Shown: in pieces, positions 1-9,861 of the stretch | Numbering within the stretch: the stretch's first letter is position 1 | Layout: each line of letters starts with the position of its first letter | Origin: Spirogloea muscicola | Lineage: Eukaryota; Streptophyta; Zygnematophyceae; Spirogloeales; Spirogloeaceae | Direction: 5' to 3' | Assembly (NCBI GenBank): GCA_009602725.1 | Contig: WELB01000057.1 | Span: 126,442 to 161,819, forward strand | DNA: 35,378 nt | Translations under genes and position numbers: made by a program | Notes under the pieces: generated by a model | The model's database searches: none | The model's input: the letters and a program-made list of their open reading frames with translations, nothing else | Told to the model about the DNA's origin: nothing

Positions 1-70
1 CGCCGCCGCCGCCGCGGCGGCGGCGGCGCGAGGCGCGGAGGGGCGGGGGCGGCTGGCAACGGCAATCAGG

Positions 71-165
71 CCCTTAAACCCTGGCTCGCAAAACCCCAGA
101 CGCCGAGCACCCCCCAAAACCCTGGACCAGAAGCAGCGGTCCCCCAAACCCTACTCCTAAACCCG
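71..165 (+). promoter_or_regulatory. Telo-box-like motifs upstream of the WDR74-like gene
   Basis: The leader before the first ATG has several telomere-like words: CTTAAACCCT near 73, AAACCCTA at 146-153 and CCTAAACCC at 157-165. AAACCCTA is the telo-box known from plant promoters and 5' UTRs of ribosomal-protein and ribosome-biogenesis genes. The downstream gene encodes a predicted ribosome-biogenesis factor, so the placement fits. The regulatory role is inferred from motif and context only. The first 50 bases are a CCG/CGG-rich run. Confidence 0.4.
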
Positions 166-209
166 CGGCGGCGGCCGCGGCAGCGTTGGCGGCGGCGGCG
201 GCGCGCGGG

Positions 210-3200
210 ATGCCGCGCCTGAGCACGTCGCCGCCGGGCGCCTGCCCGGCCTTCCGCGCCCTGGTCGGCGACGAGCTCGGCTTCGTCAAGGGTACGGCGC
301 AGCGGCGGCGCCGCGCGAACTGCGGCGGCCATGCATCGGCGCCCTTTCTCCCTTCGGCCTCCTCAACGGGGTGCCGCCCCGCCGGCGATTGCGTGCGCAG
401 CCGTGCATTGCGGTGGCGGTGGCGGCGGCACCGGAGGCGGCGGCTCGCCAGCCGTGGTCGCCCGGTGGGGCGAGCCTCGTCGAGCGCGCGGCGTGCGGTG
501 CCTGGACGTCTGTGGCGACACGGACCTCGGGGTGAGCGGGGTGCGACCTTGACGGCAGCGCTTCCGCCCCGCAGGCAAAGAAAAGGAAGCTGCGGCATGA
601 TTGTACACGAGATTGGCAGTCCTCACATGGACAAGCGTTACCAAGCTGCTGAGATAGCACTCTTACTGCGACGGCAAAGCTGCGACGGCGTCGGCACGAT
701 GCCCGACGGCCCAGCGGCTCTCGCTCAAAGACCGCTGATCGCCTGTGGCGCGTCCGCCGTCGTTTCTCCCCAGGTGGCGGCTGTTGGGAGGCGCGACGGT
801 ACGGTGAGCCCCCGCATCCAGTGGCTGCTATGAGCTGCACTCGCCTTCCTGGAATAAGCAACGGAATTCGTCACTTATCATGGGACTTTGCGCCACGGTG
901 CTGTGCGGAGCTACTCGGACCCCGCTTCCCACCGTCGACTCCAGCACTGGTTTCGGGAGCTCTTGGGCGCCCGGCGGGCGCCAGCTCCGTCGCGAGCAGG
1001 GCTGACCAGTCGCAGGCCAGGGGAGCTGATGGTGACCCCATCCCCGCGCTGGCCTGTGTGGGCCAGGTCGAGCTCCTGGACCTGGACAGCGGCGCCACTC
1101 TCCTGAGCGCGAGCGCGCACTCCGAGGCGGAGGGCGCCCCTCTCGTCGACGACGCAGGCGGCGCCCCTGTGGCGGGAGTTCAGTTGTGGCAGCGGGGCGA
1201 ATCAGGGTGCGCAAGAAACCCATCTTCTTGTTGTGGGCGCTGATAATACCTTTTGCCGAAGCATCTGACAGTATCACGTGCCAGCCTCACGAGTAACTGC
1301 TGCACTTGCCTCCTTGCAGCCAGCTCTGCATCGTCTCCTGCACTGAGGCCGGCAAGGCCCGCTTGATGGAGGTGTCTGTCACCGGCGGCGGCGACGACGA
1401 GCTGCAATGCTCCACGGCAAAGGTGGCTGCCTCATGGCAGGTCCTGAGTGGTGGCAGAGGAGAGATTGGGAGCACGCAGCTTTCGCCCGACAGACTTGCG
1501 CTTGCTGTGGGAGGGTGAGCAACCGGCCGTCCTGCTTGCACAGTGATGGTCATAAGCTCGGCATCTGGAGCCACTGTTGAGCACAGAGTGGCGTGGATTC
1601 TAGAGCCTGGAAATGATGGTGATGGCGTTCACGACTCTGGGTCCAACAAGGGCCAGCCTCATCAGCAATTGACGAAATTTCAATCGAGCTCAACGGCTTG
1701 CAGGGATGGCGCGGACCTTGCGCTGTGGGACCTAGAGAAGCGGAGCCGGGCATGGGCTGCAAAGAATGTGAGCAACCTCTCACTGCTGGCTGGCTGATGG
1801 GCGACTGCTTAGCACAGGCGCTAGTATCACTGTGGTGCTTCTTGATAATGTGGCCCACGCCCGCCCTGGGCATCAAGTGTTTGCCCCTCTGCCAAGTAAG
1901 GAAGAGCATGGCCAAGAGTCATCCTGATATCTGGAGATCTTCGAGAAATGTTTTGGTACCTCCAATAGAAGACAGATGAACGGAGATGTGGACATTGACC
2001 CAACTCGGTATCATGACCCAATCCTGTCAAGGCCTCACTTATTAGTCTGCTGAATATTGTCCAACTCCTCCCGTATCTGCTGCACAGCCCAAGCCGGACA
2101 TGCTCGGCCTTATCCCGTCTGTGCGAGTGACCGCTATCTGCTTCACGGACCCTGCTAGACCGTCGAAGGTTGCGGTGGGGACTGGCCAGCACGAGGTCCG
2201 GCTGTATGACACTGCCAGTCAGCGACGACCCGTGTCAAGCTTCTCCTATGGGGAGGTGCCAATCAGGGCCGTCACCGCAAGTGGAGATGGATATACGTTG
2301 TACGTGGGAACAGCGGCAGGCGATATGGCCTGCTTTGACAGTCGAAATGGTGATGCCTTGTTCATGTTGGCCCATCCTTCATATATGACCATGGTCCTTG
2401 TACATTCTTCATTTCTGCTTTTGCGCCACGAGGCTAGCTGTCTAGCTTCTCCCATCAGCATCGAAGTGCAGACCTCTCAGCTGCTAACTTCTTGCTTGTC
2501 AAGCTGCCTTCAGGTAAGCTGGTCGGAGCCTTCAAGGGGGCCTGCGCTGGGAGCGTACGATCTATTGCCAAGCACCACACGCTACCCTTCATTGCATCCT
2601 GTGGTAACAACCGCCCCAAGGCTGGCTACCAACCAGCGTCTGTAGCCTACTGCATCAGCTAGCGGTTTTGACATTCGGATCTTCACTATTCCAGTCCCTA
2701 AGTAGTCCATTCTGTTGATGCCAATGCGAAAAGGCAGCAACAAGTGGGTCTTGTGCACTGTCTCACAAAGAGAGTGCACAGTCAGCTATCTAATCTGAGA
2801 AAGTGCCCTGGTCCGTATGCCTGATGTCCAGACGCCCCATGGCCTGCCCTTGTCAATGTATTGCAGGCCTAGATCGCTTCCTGCGAGTCCACAGCACCAC
2901 CTCCCGGCAGCTTGTTGCAAAGGTGATGCCCTCAGTCATCCATACAGTAGCATGCTACACCTGTCCTTGCTGAAGTCCTCTACTGTTGACTGAGCCAGTG
3001 GCCACTATTAAGACTTGCGTATGCTGACCTGCATCTGCTCCAATCTGGTTGTGCCAGGTCTTTCTAAAGCAGCACCTCGTGTCAGTCGCCTTTGACACTC
3101 GAGAGAGTGCTCCAAGTATTCAAGCTCTCACTGCTGGAGGTTTGTGCCCACCGTGCAACCTTACATTGTCATTGTCAAGGAGCTGAGCAACTCCAGAGTT

Positions 3201-3513
3201 TTTGCTCTTATCGAACTTAGTCACTGCTCCTGCTAGCAGTCTACTGCCCATGTTAAGCGACCAGCAGGCCACTCATGCAGGCGCTGCGTGACTCTTTGCA
3301 GAGAAGAAAACAGTGGAGAGCAAGCAATTGCAATTAGGTGAAGAAGTGGTGGAGGCGAAGGGAAATGCAGATAGTAGTGACGTCGATGGCAGGGTGGATA
3401 AGCGGAGGAGGGGGCCTGAGAAGCAGGGCCGGGTGATGAGGCCGAGGAGCCTGGAGGACAGGCCAAGCGGCAGCCGGCACCCGTCTCTCAGGACAGGCAC
3501 TGTGGCCTCTTGA
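210..3513 (+). CDS. WDR74: WDR74/Nsa1-like WD40 ribosome-biogenesis protein, 11 exons
   Basis: Proposed exons: 210-291, 401-531 (or from 452), 774-803, 1067-1206, 1320-1514, 1704-1767, 2088-2349, 2514-2603, 2867-2922, 3058-3139 and 3302-3513. All phases agree, giving about 447 residues. Family landmarks are clear: an N-terminal VVARWGEP, LALWDLEKRSRAWAAKN, then VAVGTGQHEVRLYDTASQRR, TLYVGTAAGDMACFDSRNG, SVRSIAKHHTLPFIASCG and GLDRFLRVHS, followed by VFLKQHLVSVAFDT. These match the WD40 repeats of WDR74 (yeast Nsa1), a nucleolar protein acting in pre-60S ribosome assembly. The C-terminus is charged and Lys/Arg-rich (DKRRRGPEKQGR), as expected for nucleolar targeting. Exon 3 is only 30 nt. The start ATG is the first in frame with MPRLSTSPPGACPAF. 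The exon 2 acceptor is ambiguous because two AGs fit the phase. Family call is firm; the first four exon borders are less so. Confidence 0.83.
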
Positions 3514-3802
3514 TCGCACACTTAGCACGACTGCTGAAATTACCCAAGCATGGAAGCCCTCCTGGATTCTAACTTCGGGAAGCTTCTTGAAGGTGAGCCC
3601 ACTTGCTGGCCCTCCCTACTCTCATCTTTGATGCTCGTTCAGGCCTGCGTGACAGTGAAGACCAAAGGCCATGGGATTGCTTGCTAGCACTGGCTCTTGC
3701 ACCCGCAAAGGAGGCAGTCTCCAATTGGAACTCACCAAAAGCGTTGAGTGGCGCTCCGCAGCGCTCCTGCTCCATAATGGGAGTCTGAGCACATACTGAG
3801 CT

Positions 3803-5466
3803 TCACTGCAAGGGTCCTGCCGACCAGGACGCGGAGGCTGGAGTTGCATGCGATGGCTGCGAACTTATGGTGGACTTCTTGCCCTCTAAGTGGTAGGGAA
3901 TGACAGGCAATAGATAGTTGCCAAAAGCCGATTCGCAGCTCCGAAAGCTACCAGTGGCGCCCATTGCAAGCGCCTTCTGGATGGTTGCCCCCAGCCGCAA
4001 CTGCACCTCTGCTCGCCGTGCCATGGCCTCCTTGGGGTCTGGCGGCCACTTGACGGGAGGAGGTAACTCTTTTTGAGGCGGTCGCACTGCCGCTGGTTCG
4101 TGCCTCCTCGCCACCTGCCAATGAGACAGACATGCCCACCCAGAGGTCAGGCAGTGAAGCCAAGAATGCTAGAGCTGCTCAAGGAAATGTTTCAGGCTGA
4201 AGTCAAGCAAGGCCAGCGACAAGTCTGGTAATGCCAGCAACAAGACCATTGCAGGAAACATTCATTCACCTCTAATCTCTTCTGGGCTGTCGGCGGTCTC
4301 AGCTCACCAGGTCCAAAAGTTTGCCTGCAAGATGTACGTGGGCTTGGCTTGGCTGAAATGTCTTATGAAAGGATCACCTTGGCAGCGTCAGCCCATTCTC
4401 TTAAAGGGGACCATTCCTTGAAGCAGACCAAGCTGAGTACGAGGTAACAAGGTTGCAGGCGTTGGCCACAAACCTGGCTCCCTCAGGCATCCGCTGGACC
4501 TTCGTCTGTGGACCTGCAGCATGCAAGCAAGCACTGCAGTTGGTTGGTTGTCACAGTGTGCAGTGTGATGCCCGTCCCAAGGTGCTGTGAATGTTTGACA
4601 GTGCTGGCCTCCACTCCTGCTGTAGTAGTAGCGCACTGCACCTTTGGCAGGACCTCCGCTGCTGCCGCTGGCGCTGCTACCGCCGCTACCACCGCTGCTG
4701 CCAACGCCAGTTCGTTGCCCAGGCCGCACTGGGGCACTGCCCGTAGGCGCCTCACCCGCAAGCCGCGGAGCAGAAGGTGTTGCGCCACCTGCTGTGAGCT
4801 GACAAGTCATCAGCACCTACATTAGCAGGACCTGGCAGCTGGAACTTTTAACTACACATATTGTACACCTGCTTTACCTCAGCTTGTTACGAGTGGACAC
4901 AACAAGCAGCAAGACTGCTGCCACCACCATACAGTCTTGCTGCATCTTGGCTGCGCCTGGCCAACGAGGACGTTGCACGTCAACACGGTGCCAGAGCAGG
5001 CTTGAGGCTCTCAGACAGCAACCACGCTGCTTTACTGTAAGCAGCTGGCAGTGTACATGCAGGAGCCTCCGGCTTCTAGAGACCTCTCTGAGGCAAGGAG
5101 ATGAAGCCCCAGCGGCAGTGGCGACGATAGTCAGCCACGCGTCTGTGAAGGCGTGTGCCTAGCGGGCTCACCGGGCTGTCGCTGCTCGGGCGCCGGGCCG
5201 GAGGCGGCGCTGCTGGCGGCAGCCAAGGCCGGGCCGGCCGCGGCGGCGCCAGCTGCGGGGGTCGGCCTNGGGCGAGAAGCCAACGCTGACGCGGCTGCTG
5301 ACTTCCATCACGCGGCCGCTGACTTCCATCAAGCTCAGCGGGGTCTTACCAGCGGCCGGCGAGCCAGTCCGGGTACGACAGCGGCCCGCTGCCGCCGCCA
5401 CCATTGCCGCCGCCGCCGCCGCCACCGCGGCCGCACCCGCCGCCGCCGCCGCAGCTGCCGCCAAGG
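3803..5466 (-). CDS. Unrecognised low-complexity protein, partial multi-exon model
   Basis: I do not recognise this protein. Four exons join with consistent phases on the minus strand: about 5466-5350 (Gly-rich, ending PLSYPDWLAGRW), 5266-5172 (Ala/Pro-rich), 4791-4642 (Gly/Ser-rich, SSGGSGGSSASGSSGGPAK) and 4513 to about 4400 (VQRMPEGARFVANACNLV). A final exon, about 4113 to the stop at 3803, encodes PPPVKWPPDPKEAMARRAEV and later SAFGNYLLPVIPYHLEGKK. The links into the last exon are not resolved: several donors fit, and a 17-nt exon near 4304-4320 is possible. No ATG is visible in the chosen frame of the first exon, so the start may lie in an alternative frame or an undetected leader. The gene would be divergent from the WDR53-like gene across roughly 370 bp. 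One unresolved base (5269) falls at an acceptor. That some gene is present is likely; the model is provisional. Confidence 0.4.
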
Positions 5467-5640
5467 AGAATGCGGCTGCTGATGTATAAATAGGCCTTTG
5501 GCAGCAGAATAAATAGCTATCCAGCCCCTTCGGACCTTGTCCCTTTTATTTTGGGCTGGCTTTTCGCAGCCCTCTGAATGCTTTCGGTTCTGTTAGTCCC
5601 TGTGCATTCGTATTGTGCTGGCTTCTCACAGCCATTGCCT
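5465..5640 (+). mobile_element. Retroelement 3' tail in a divergent promoter region
   Basis: The stretch starts with GAATGCGGCTGCTGAT (5468-5483), which reads as the worn end of the retroelement ORF (MRLLMYK-stop). It continues with AGCCCCTTCGGACCTTGTCC and the hallmark GGGCTGGC ... GCAGCCC stem (5553-5572). A second worn stem, GTGCTGGCTTCTCACAGCC, lies at 5615-5633. The same order of elements occurs in copies elsewhere in this window. The insert sits between the first exon of the minus-strand gene and the WDR53-like gene, and contains a TATA-like TGTATAAATAGG near 5482. Confidence 0.6.
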
Positions 5641-5790
5641 TAAGTAGGAGAAACTGTTTCTTTCGTTTATGTAAAGCCCCTTTCTTTTATTTTGACTGCG
5701 GAGATTGATAGAGCCAACGCGTCCCGGAGACGAAGGACCTGCAGGCCCCCCGGTCTGGCTGCTGCCGGCGGCGGAGGAGGCGACGGGCGT

Positions 5791-5821
<31 letters not shown>

Positions 5822-5835
5822 GGGAGGCGGCAGTG

Positions 5836-8707
5836 ATGACTGACCGCGGCAGCGCCGCGCTCGTGGGCGTGCTGCGTGGCCATGAAGACGCGGTGCTGTG
5901 CTGCGAGTTGGCCCCTAGTCGCGCGGCAACAGTGGCCTCTGGGAGCGAGGTCCGGCCCCCATCTCGGCAGCTGCGCAGCAGTTTCTTGCCTGTGGAGCTT
6001 GACGCCGCTGCACAGGCTAGCTCGTTGCACGTAGCAGGCGATAGCTAGGCGATGAGGAGCAGGTGCAGCGGCGTTACTGATGGTTGTGGCTGCGCTTCTT
6101 GGTCGAGGAAGGACGGCACGGCTGGCATCTCCGACCTCAGGACCAGAGCGATGGAGCAGCGCCACAGAAATGGCGGCTCGGATGCCGTCACATCCGTCGT
6201 TTGGCAGCCACGTACGTGAGTGTCGAAGCAGAGGTGCTTCCATAGGAGGATCTGTGTTGGAATAACTGACATAGTGGCGTCAATTTCCTTGTAGAACTCT
6301 GATTTGCAACCTCGGGCCTTGAGCTTGCAGACAATGAGAATATATTCCACTTCTCAGCCGCAACCACTGTCTACTCTATTGATTTACGCCAGGTAATGTA
6401 GCAGCTAACTTGCTGTACACCTTCGGAGTAGCTTGAGCCTGCAGGCAGATGCAAGTAGGAAAGCCGTTGATGACAACTGAGCTAGTCAGGTTGCCAACGT
6501 TTGCACTGCGTCTCGTCAGTACCCTGTCACTTGACCTCATCAGGGCTACATATCGCCCTGCTGACGATCCAGGGACCCGGGGTCGAGCCTCTGCACAAGT
6601 TTGCTTTCAATCGCGAGGAGATCAATCAGGTCGATCTTATTACCATATTCTGAGCACCTTTGCATTGACTGTTGGATAATGTTGCGTGGCAAGTGGGCAA
6701 CTAGGCACAGTGCATGGCTTCCTTGTCTTGTCCTTCTTTGTCTGGCCATAAACTAGCTCAAGAGCGTGCTCATAGCTGGGTGCAGGTGGCAATAACCAAC
6801 AAGGGCACCTTCTTGGCCGCGGCTGACGATTCAGGGGAAGTGAAGGTATATTCTAATCTGATCTGGACATTCTGGGGAGTGCCTGATTCCCAGTGAATCT
6901 CTTTATTGACATATCCGCCTGAACAATGTACTGGCTTGAATTGGCCTCCCTTTCATTTCATGCGCCCCGCGCGCCTTCTCTCTTTATTGACATCTCTCCA
7001 TGTTTTACGATGTATGTGCAGGTTGTGGACCTTGCAGAGGGAAAGCTGAGGAAAACACTTCAGGCCGCTCATTCAAATGTAATTTGAGCAATGCGTCACT
7101 CTGGCCTTGGGCTCCTTAGCTTTCTGCACGCAATGTATGAAGAGCAAGAGCAGTATGTCAGCATCCATCTCATCGAGAGTTTGCCACATTGGGCAACCCT
7201 TCAGGCGCAAATGGTCTCACAGTTCACAGGGATTGGCTGCAACTGCGACAACTGATGTGCAGGTATAGACTCCTCATACAACATCTTCGTACATTTGCTG
7301 ACCTGCAGATCTGCAGCAGTGTGCAGTTCCACCCAAGGAGGCCATGGGAGGGAAGGTCTTCTCACAAGTCTCTTCGCTTCCCTGTCGCCCCTTCTCACAT
7401 ACCATATGGAACTAGAATTGCAAGGATATGGAGTAGAGCTCTTCGACTTGCCCCATCTGCAATGCACTCAAGTGCAAGCATGTCAGCACTAGCAGCTGAG
7501 GCAGTCCTCTTGGCTGTTGCAGTGGTGACTGGAGGCCTGGATTGCAAAGTGGTCAGATGGGATTTCTCGCGAGGCCTGCCCCGGCACTCCTGGGACTTCT
7601 GTGAGCACTCTACTCTACATTGTTCTCAGGCTTTGCACCCTGCAAAAATTGCTTCGGCATCTTCCTGCGCCGCACAACTGCTATTCTCAGGATTGCCTAA
7701 GACCGAGGCATTTATGGCTCACTGCATTCACATTATTCTTTGTTGCATCTTCTCAGTTTCCCCTTGGCAGCAAGCTGTACTTGACATCTTGCTGTCTTCC
7801 AGCCTCAGAGGTTGTTAGGAGCTGTGAAGGACTTGGCGCAATGTGCAACCCACCACTGGTGCACTCAGTGGCTGTTCCACTGACAGAGGTACCAGGCAGG
7901 GCTGGCAAACTCTTGGCTGTTGCCAGGGGGGATGCCTGTGTGGCACTATATGATCTGGACTTTGAGGCCAGCAGGTCATTGACTGGCTCGGGCAAAGTGA
8001 GAGGAGCCGGACAAGCTGAAAGGCATGAAGCTTCGGATATTGCATCTGGCAGTGGAGTAGCAGGTGCACTGAGCCGTGATGAAAACAGAAACGGCAGATT
8101 ATGTCTCCTGGGACCGAAGGACGGGGGTCACAAGGCTGCCGTCTCGCATGTGTGGGTGCTTGCCACCTTGCCCCCAACTCCTTAGAACGTTGTGTCAATA
8201 TGTTCTCATGCCTGAAAATTTGCTCAGGCACTTCTGTCAGCGATGCTTATCTTGACTCTCTGATAGTGGCAAAGCAACAGGGAGAGATAGGCTTTTAAGC
8301 ATTGTTCTTGACAACACTCTTCTTCGTTTGAGTTGGTAGCAGGCACTTTGCCAACTTCTGCCCGGGAGCAAGGCACATTATATCGGGGGGAGAGGATGCA
8401 AAGATCAAACTCTGGAGAGTAGACGAAGTGGAGTATCTCATAGCTGGGAGGTGGCTATCATTGTCAGTAGACCATACAAGCAAAGTATGTTACCACTTTG
8501 CCATTTCAAGTTTCAGGGTGGCAAGCTACTTGCTCATGTATGACATCAATATCTGGTGGCAAGTCATGGCCATCATATGCTAGCCTTGACCTTTGTGATC
8601 AGCTTGTGCGAATACAGGTGAATTGGCTGGCAACAAGTAGCCTGCAGCACGACAACTTGCTAGCTGCGGATGTCACAAGCAGCATCAGCATCTACAATGT
8701 CCTCTGA
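5836..8707 (+). CDS. WDR53: WDR53-like WD40-repeat protein, 11 exons
   Basis: Proposed exons: 5836-5949, 6112-6211, 6331-6392, 6573-6629, 6786-6845, 7022-7078, 7309-7351, 7523-7600, 7803-8151, 8343-8484 and 8618-8707, giving about 383 residues. WD40 blades are visible in order: LRGHEDAVLCCELAP, DGTAGISDLR, FHFSAATTVYSIDLRQ, PLHKFAFNREEINQ, GTFLAAADDSGEVK, VVDLAEGKLRKTLQAAHSN, ICSSVQFHPRRPWE, VVTGGLDCKVVRWDFSRG, NPPLVHSVAVP, GHKAAVSHV and HIISGGEDAKIKLW. The ending NLLAADVTSSISIYNVL matches the family's last blade. WDR53 is a WD40 protein linked in animals to CUL4-DDB1 ligase complexes; its role in algae is unknown. All introns are GT-AG except the one after exon 7, where the phase needs a GA-AG junction or an alternative. 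Intron 5 contains a retroelement fragment. Start ATG chosen because it opens MTDRGSAALVGVLRGHED directly before the first blade. Confidence 0.83.
6917..6985 (+). mobile_element. Short retroelement ORF fragment in WDR53 intron 5
   Basis: CGCCTGAACAATGTACTGG ... CCCTTTCATTTCATGCGC ... GCGCGCCTT closely matches 31925-32015, where the same words lead into the C-terminal coding end of the retroelement (PFQFMRTARLVS there, PFHFMRPARLLS here). The piece lacks the hairpin tail, so it is an internal fragment rather than a simple 3'-anchored insertion. Confidence 0.55.
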
Positions 8708-9108
8708 GTAGCTATCTGCACGTGACGTGTCAGTCGCTGTCAGCCTGAGAGGCATGGTGCAAGTGACAGGGCAAGAACGACTGTGGTAACAGCTACTGCA
8801 AAGCGCGGCAAGCAGCCAAACAGGGCCATGGGGTCCTAGCCAGAGGTATAGCGTGTGTTTAGTCACAGTGGGCCAGAATGGCCCAAGTCCGACGGCAAGC
8901 GCACCTGTCTGTAGGATGCATTTAGTGTCAAAATATTCGCCCTCAATCTTGTCAGTTTCTCTTTGGGCTGGGGTTCTTACCTGCTGTGAGTTACTCTGTA
9001 AGTTGCAATTGCTGAAACAAGAGAGAAGGCGCGCGGTGCGCATGAAATTGAAAGGGAGGCCAATACAAATGTCCTGTTAACTGGGTAATGAGCTGGCTAA
9101 GGGGGACA
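8708..9108. other. Intergenic, no gene recognised
   Basis: From the WDR53-like stop to the end of the retroelement remnant I see no conserved coding frame, RNA gene or clear repeat. It presumably holds the 3' UTR of the upstream gene. Confidence 0.5.
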
Positions 9109-9563
9109 CTAATATCCCCGAGTGAGCACATGCATATCTGACAAGCTATACTGAGGCGCCAAACCACCGCCATGGAAGCCACTAGCCTGGGCTAATGCAC
9201 ACGACCAGCACGCTGGTGAATCGCGAGTGCCTGGGAGTGCTGCAGACTTAATGATAGCCGCATCCTGTAGCATGCTACGATGGCTTGCGGGACGCTAGAA
9301 TGCCCTAAGCTACCCGCCCGACTACGTTGACGGGCATCAACATGCAGTGCCAGGCGATGGAGGAGGGAAGACCACTTCGTTCCGTAGCCGCCGTATATGT
9401 CCATGGCGCACGGGAAGAAGTGGTCGCCCCGGGGGTGGTCATTATAGTGCCTCTCCTTCTTCCTCTCCGCATGATGTGTCGCCCAACTTTGCACAGTCGG
9501 TGTGAGTGCGGCCCTGGTTGGAATAACACAAGGGTACTGAGTGGCTCTTTGTAGCGGCCACAT
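9109..9563 (-). pseudogene. Degraded retroelement ORF C-terminus, divergent subfamily
   Basis: The minus-strand frame reads ERHYNDHPRGDHFFPCAMDI, then YGGYGTKWSSLLHRLA, then YRMRLSLSLQHSQALAIHQR. This aligns with the better copy at 22.4-22.7 kb: EKKHADHPVGDEFAALAIDV, HGAFGSRWLDLLQRLA, then FRMRLAVRFQRSLAHAVHTR. After a frame change the ending continues as ALAQASGFHGGG and YSLSDMHVLTRGY-stop (9109-9111), the family terminus. Sequence identity is clearly lower than among the other copies, so this is an older insertion or a separate subfamily. It is frameshifted and 5'-truncated, hence not functional. Confidence 0.75.
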
Positions 9564-9861
9564 GCTTCGCTGATGGCACTTTCCTTTCTCTACGTCTCTA
9601 TGTCACCCGCCGTCCCGTGCTCGAGACCAGTAGAGCCCGCCAGTGACGGGCGGGAAGTCCCAAAGTCAACGAGGCTGCCGTGGCCTCAACTGACGCTGGA
9701 CCCCTCGCCGGACGTCCGGGGGCGGGCGCGCGCAGCCTCGGGGCCCCCGCCGCCGCCGCCGCCATGGCGGCTACCTCCGTGGCGCCTGCAGCGGCCCGCT
9801 GGCCGCCTCTGGCGAGCGCCGCGCGGCAGCCGTCTGACCAAGCTCGGCTCGTGGAACCCAC

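Noticed and set aside
1-30. CCG/CGG run as a special repeat element
   Set aside because: Similar GC-rich trinucleotide runs occur at the 5' ends of several genes here (5.4, 5.8, 15.3, 15.6 kb); this is compositional.
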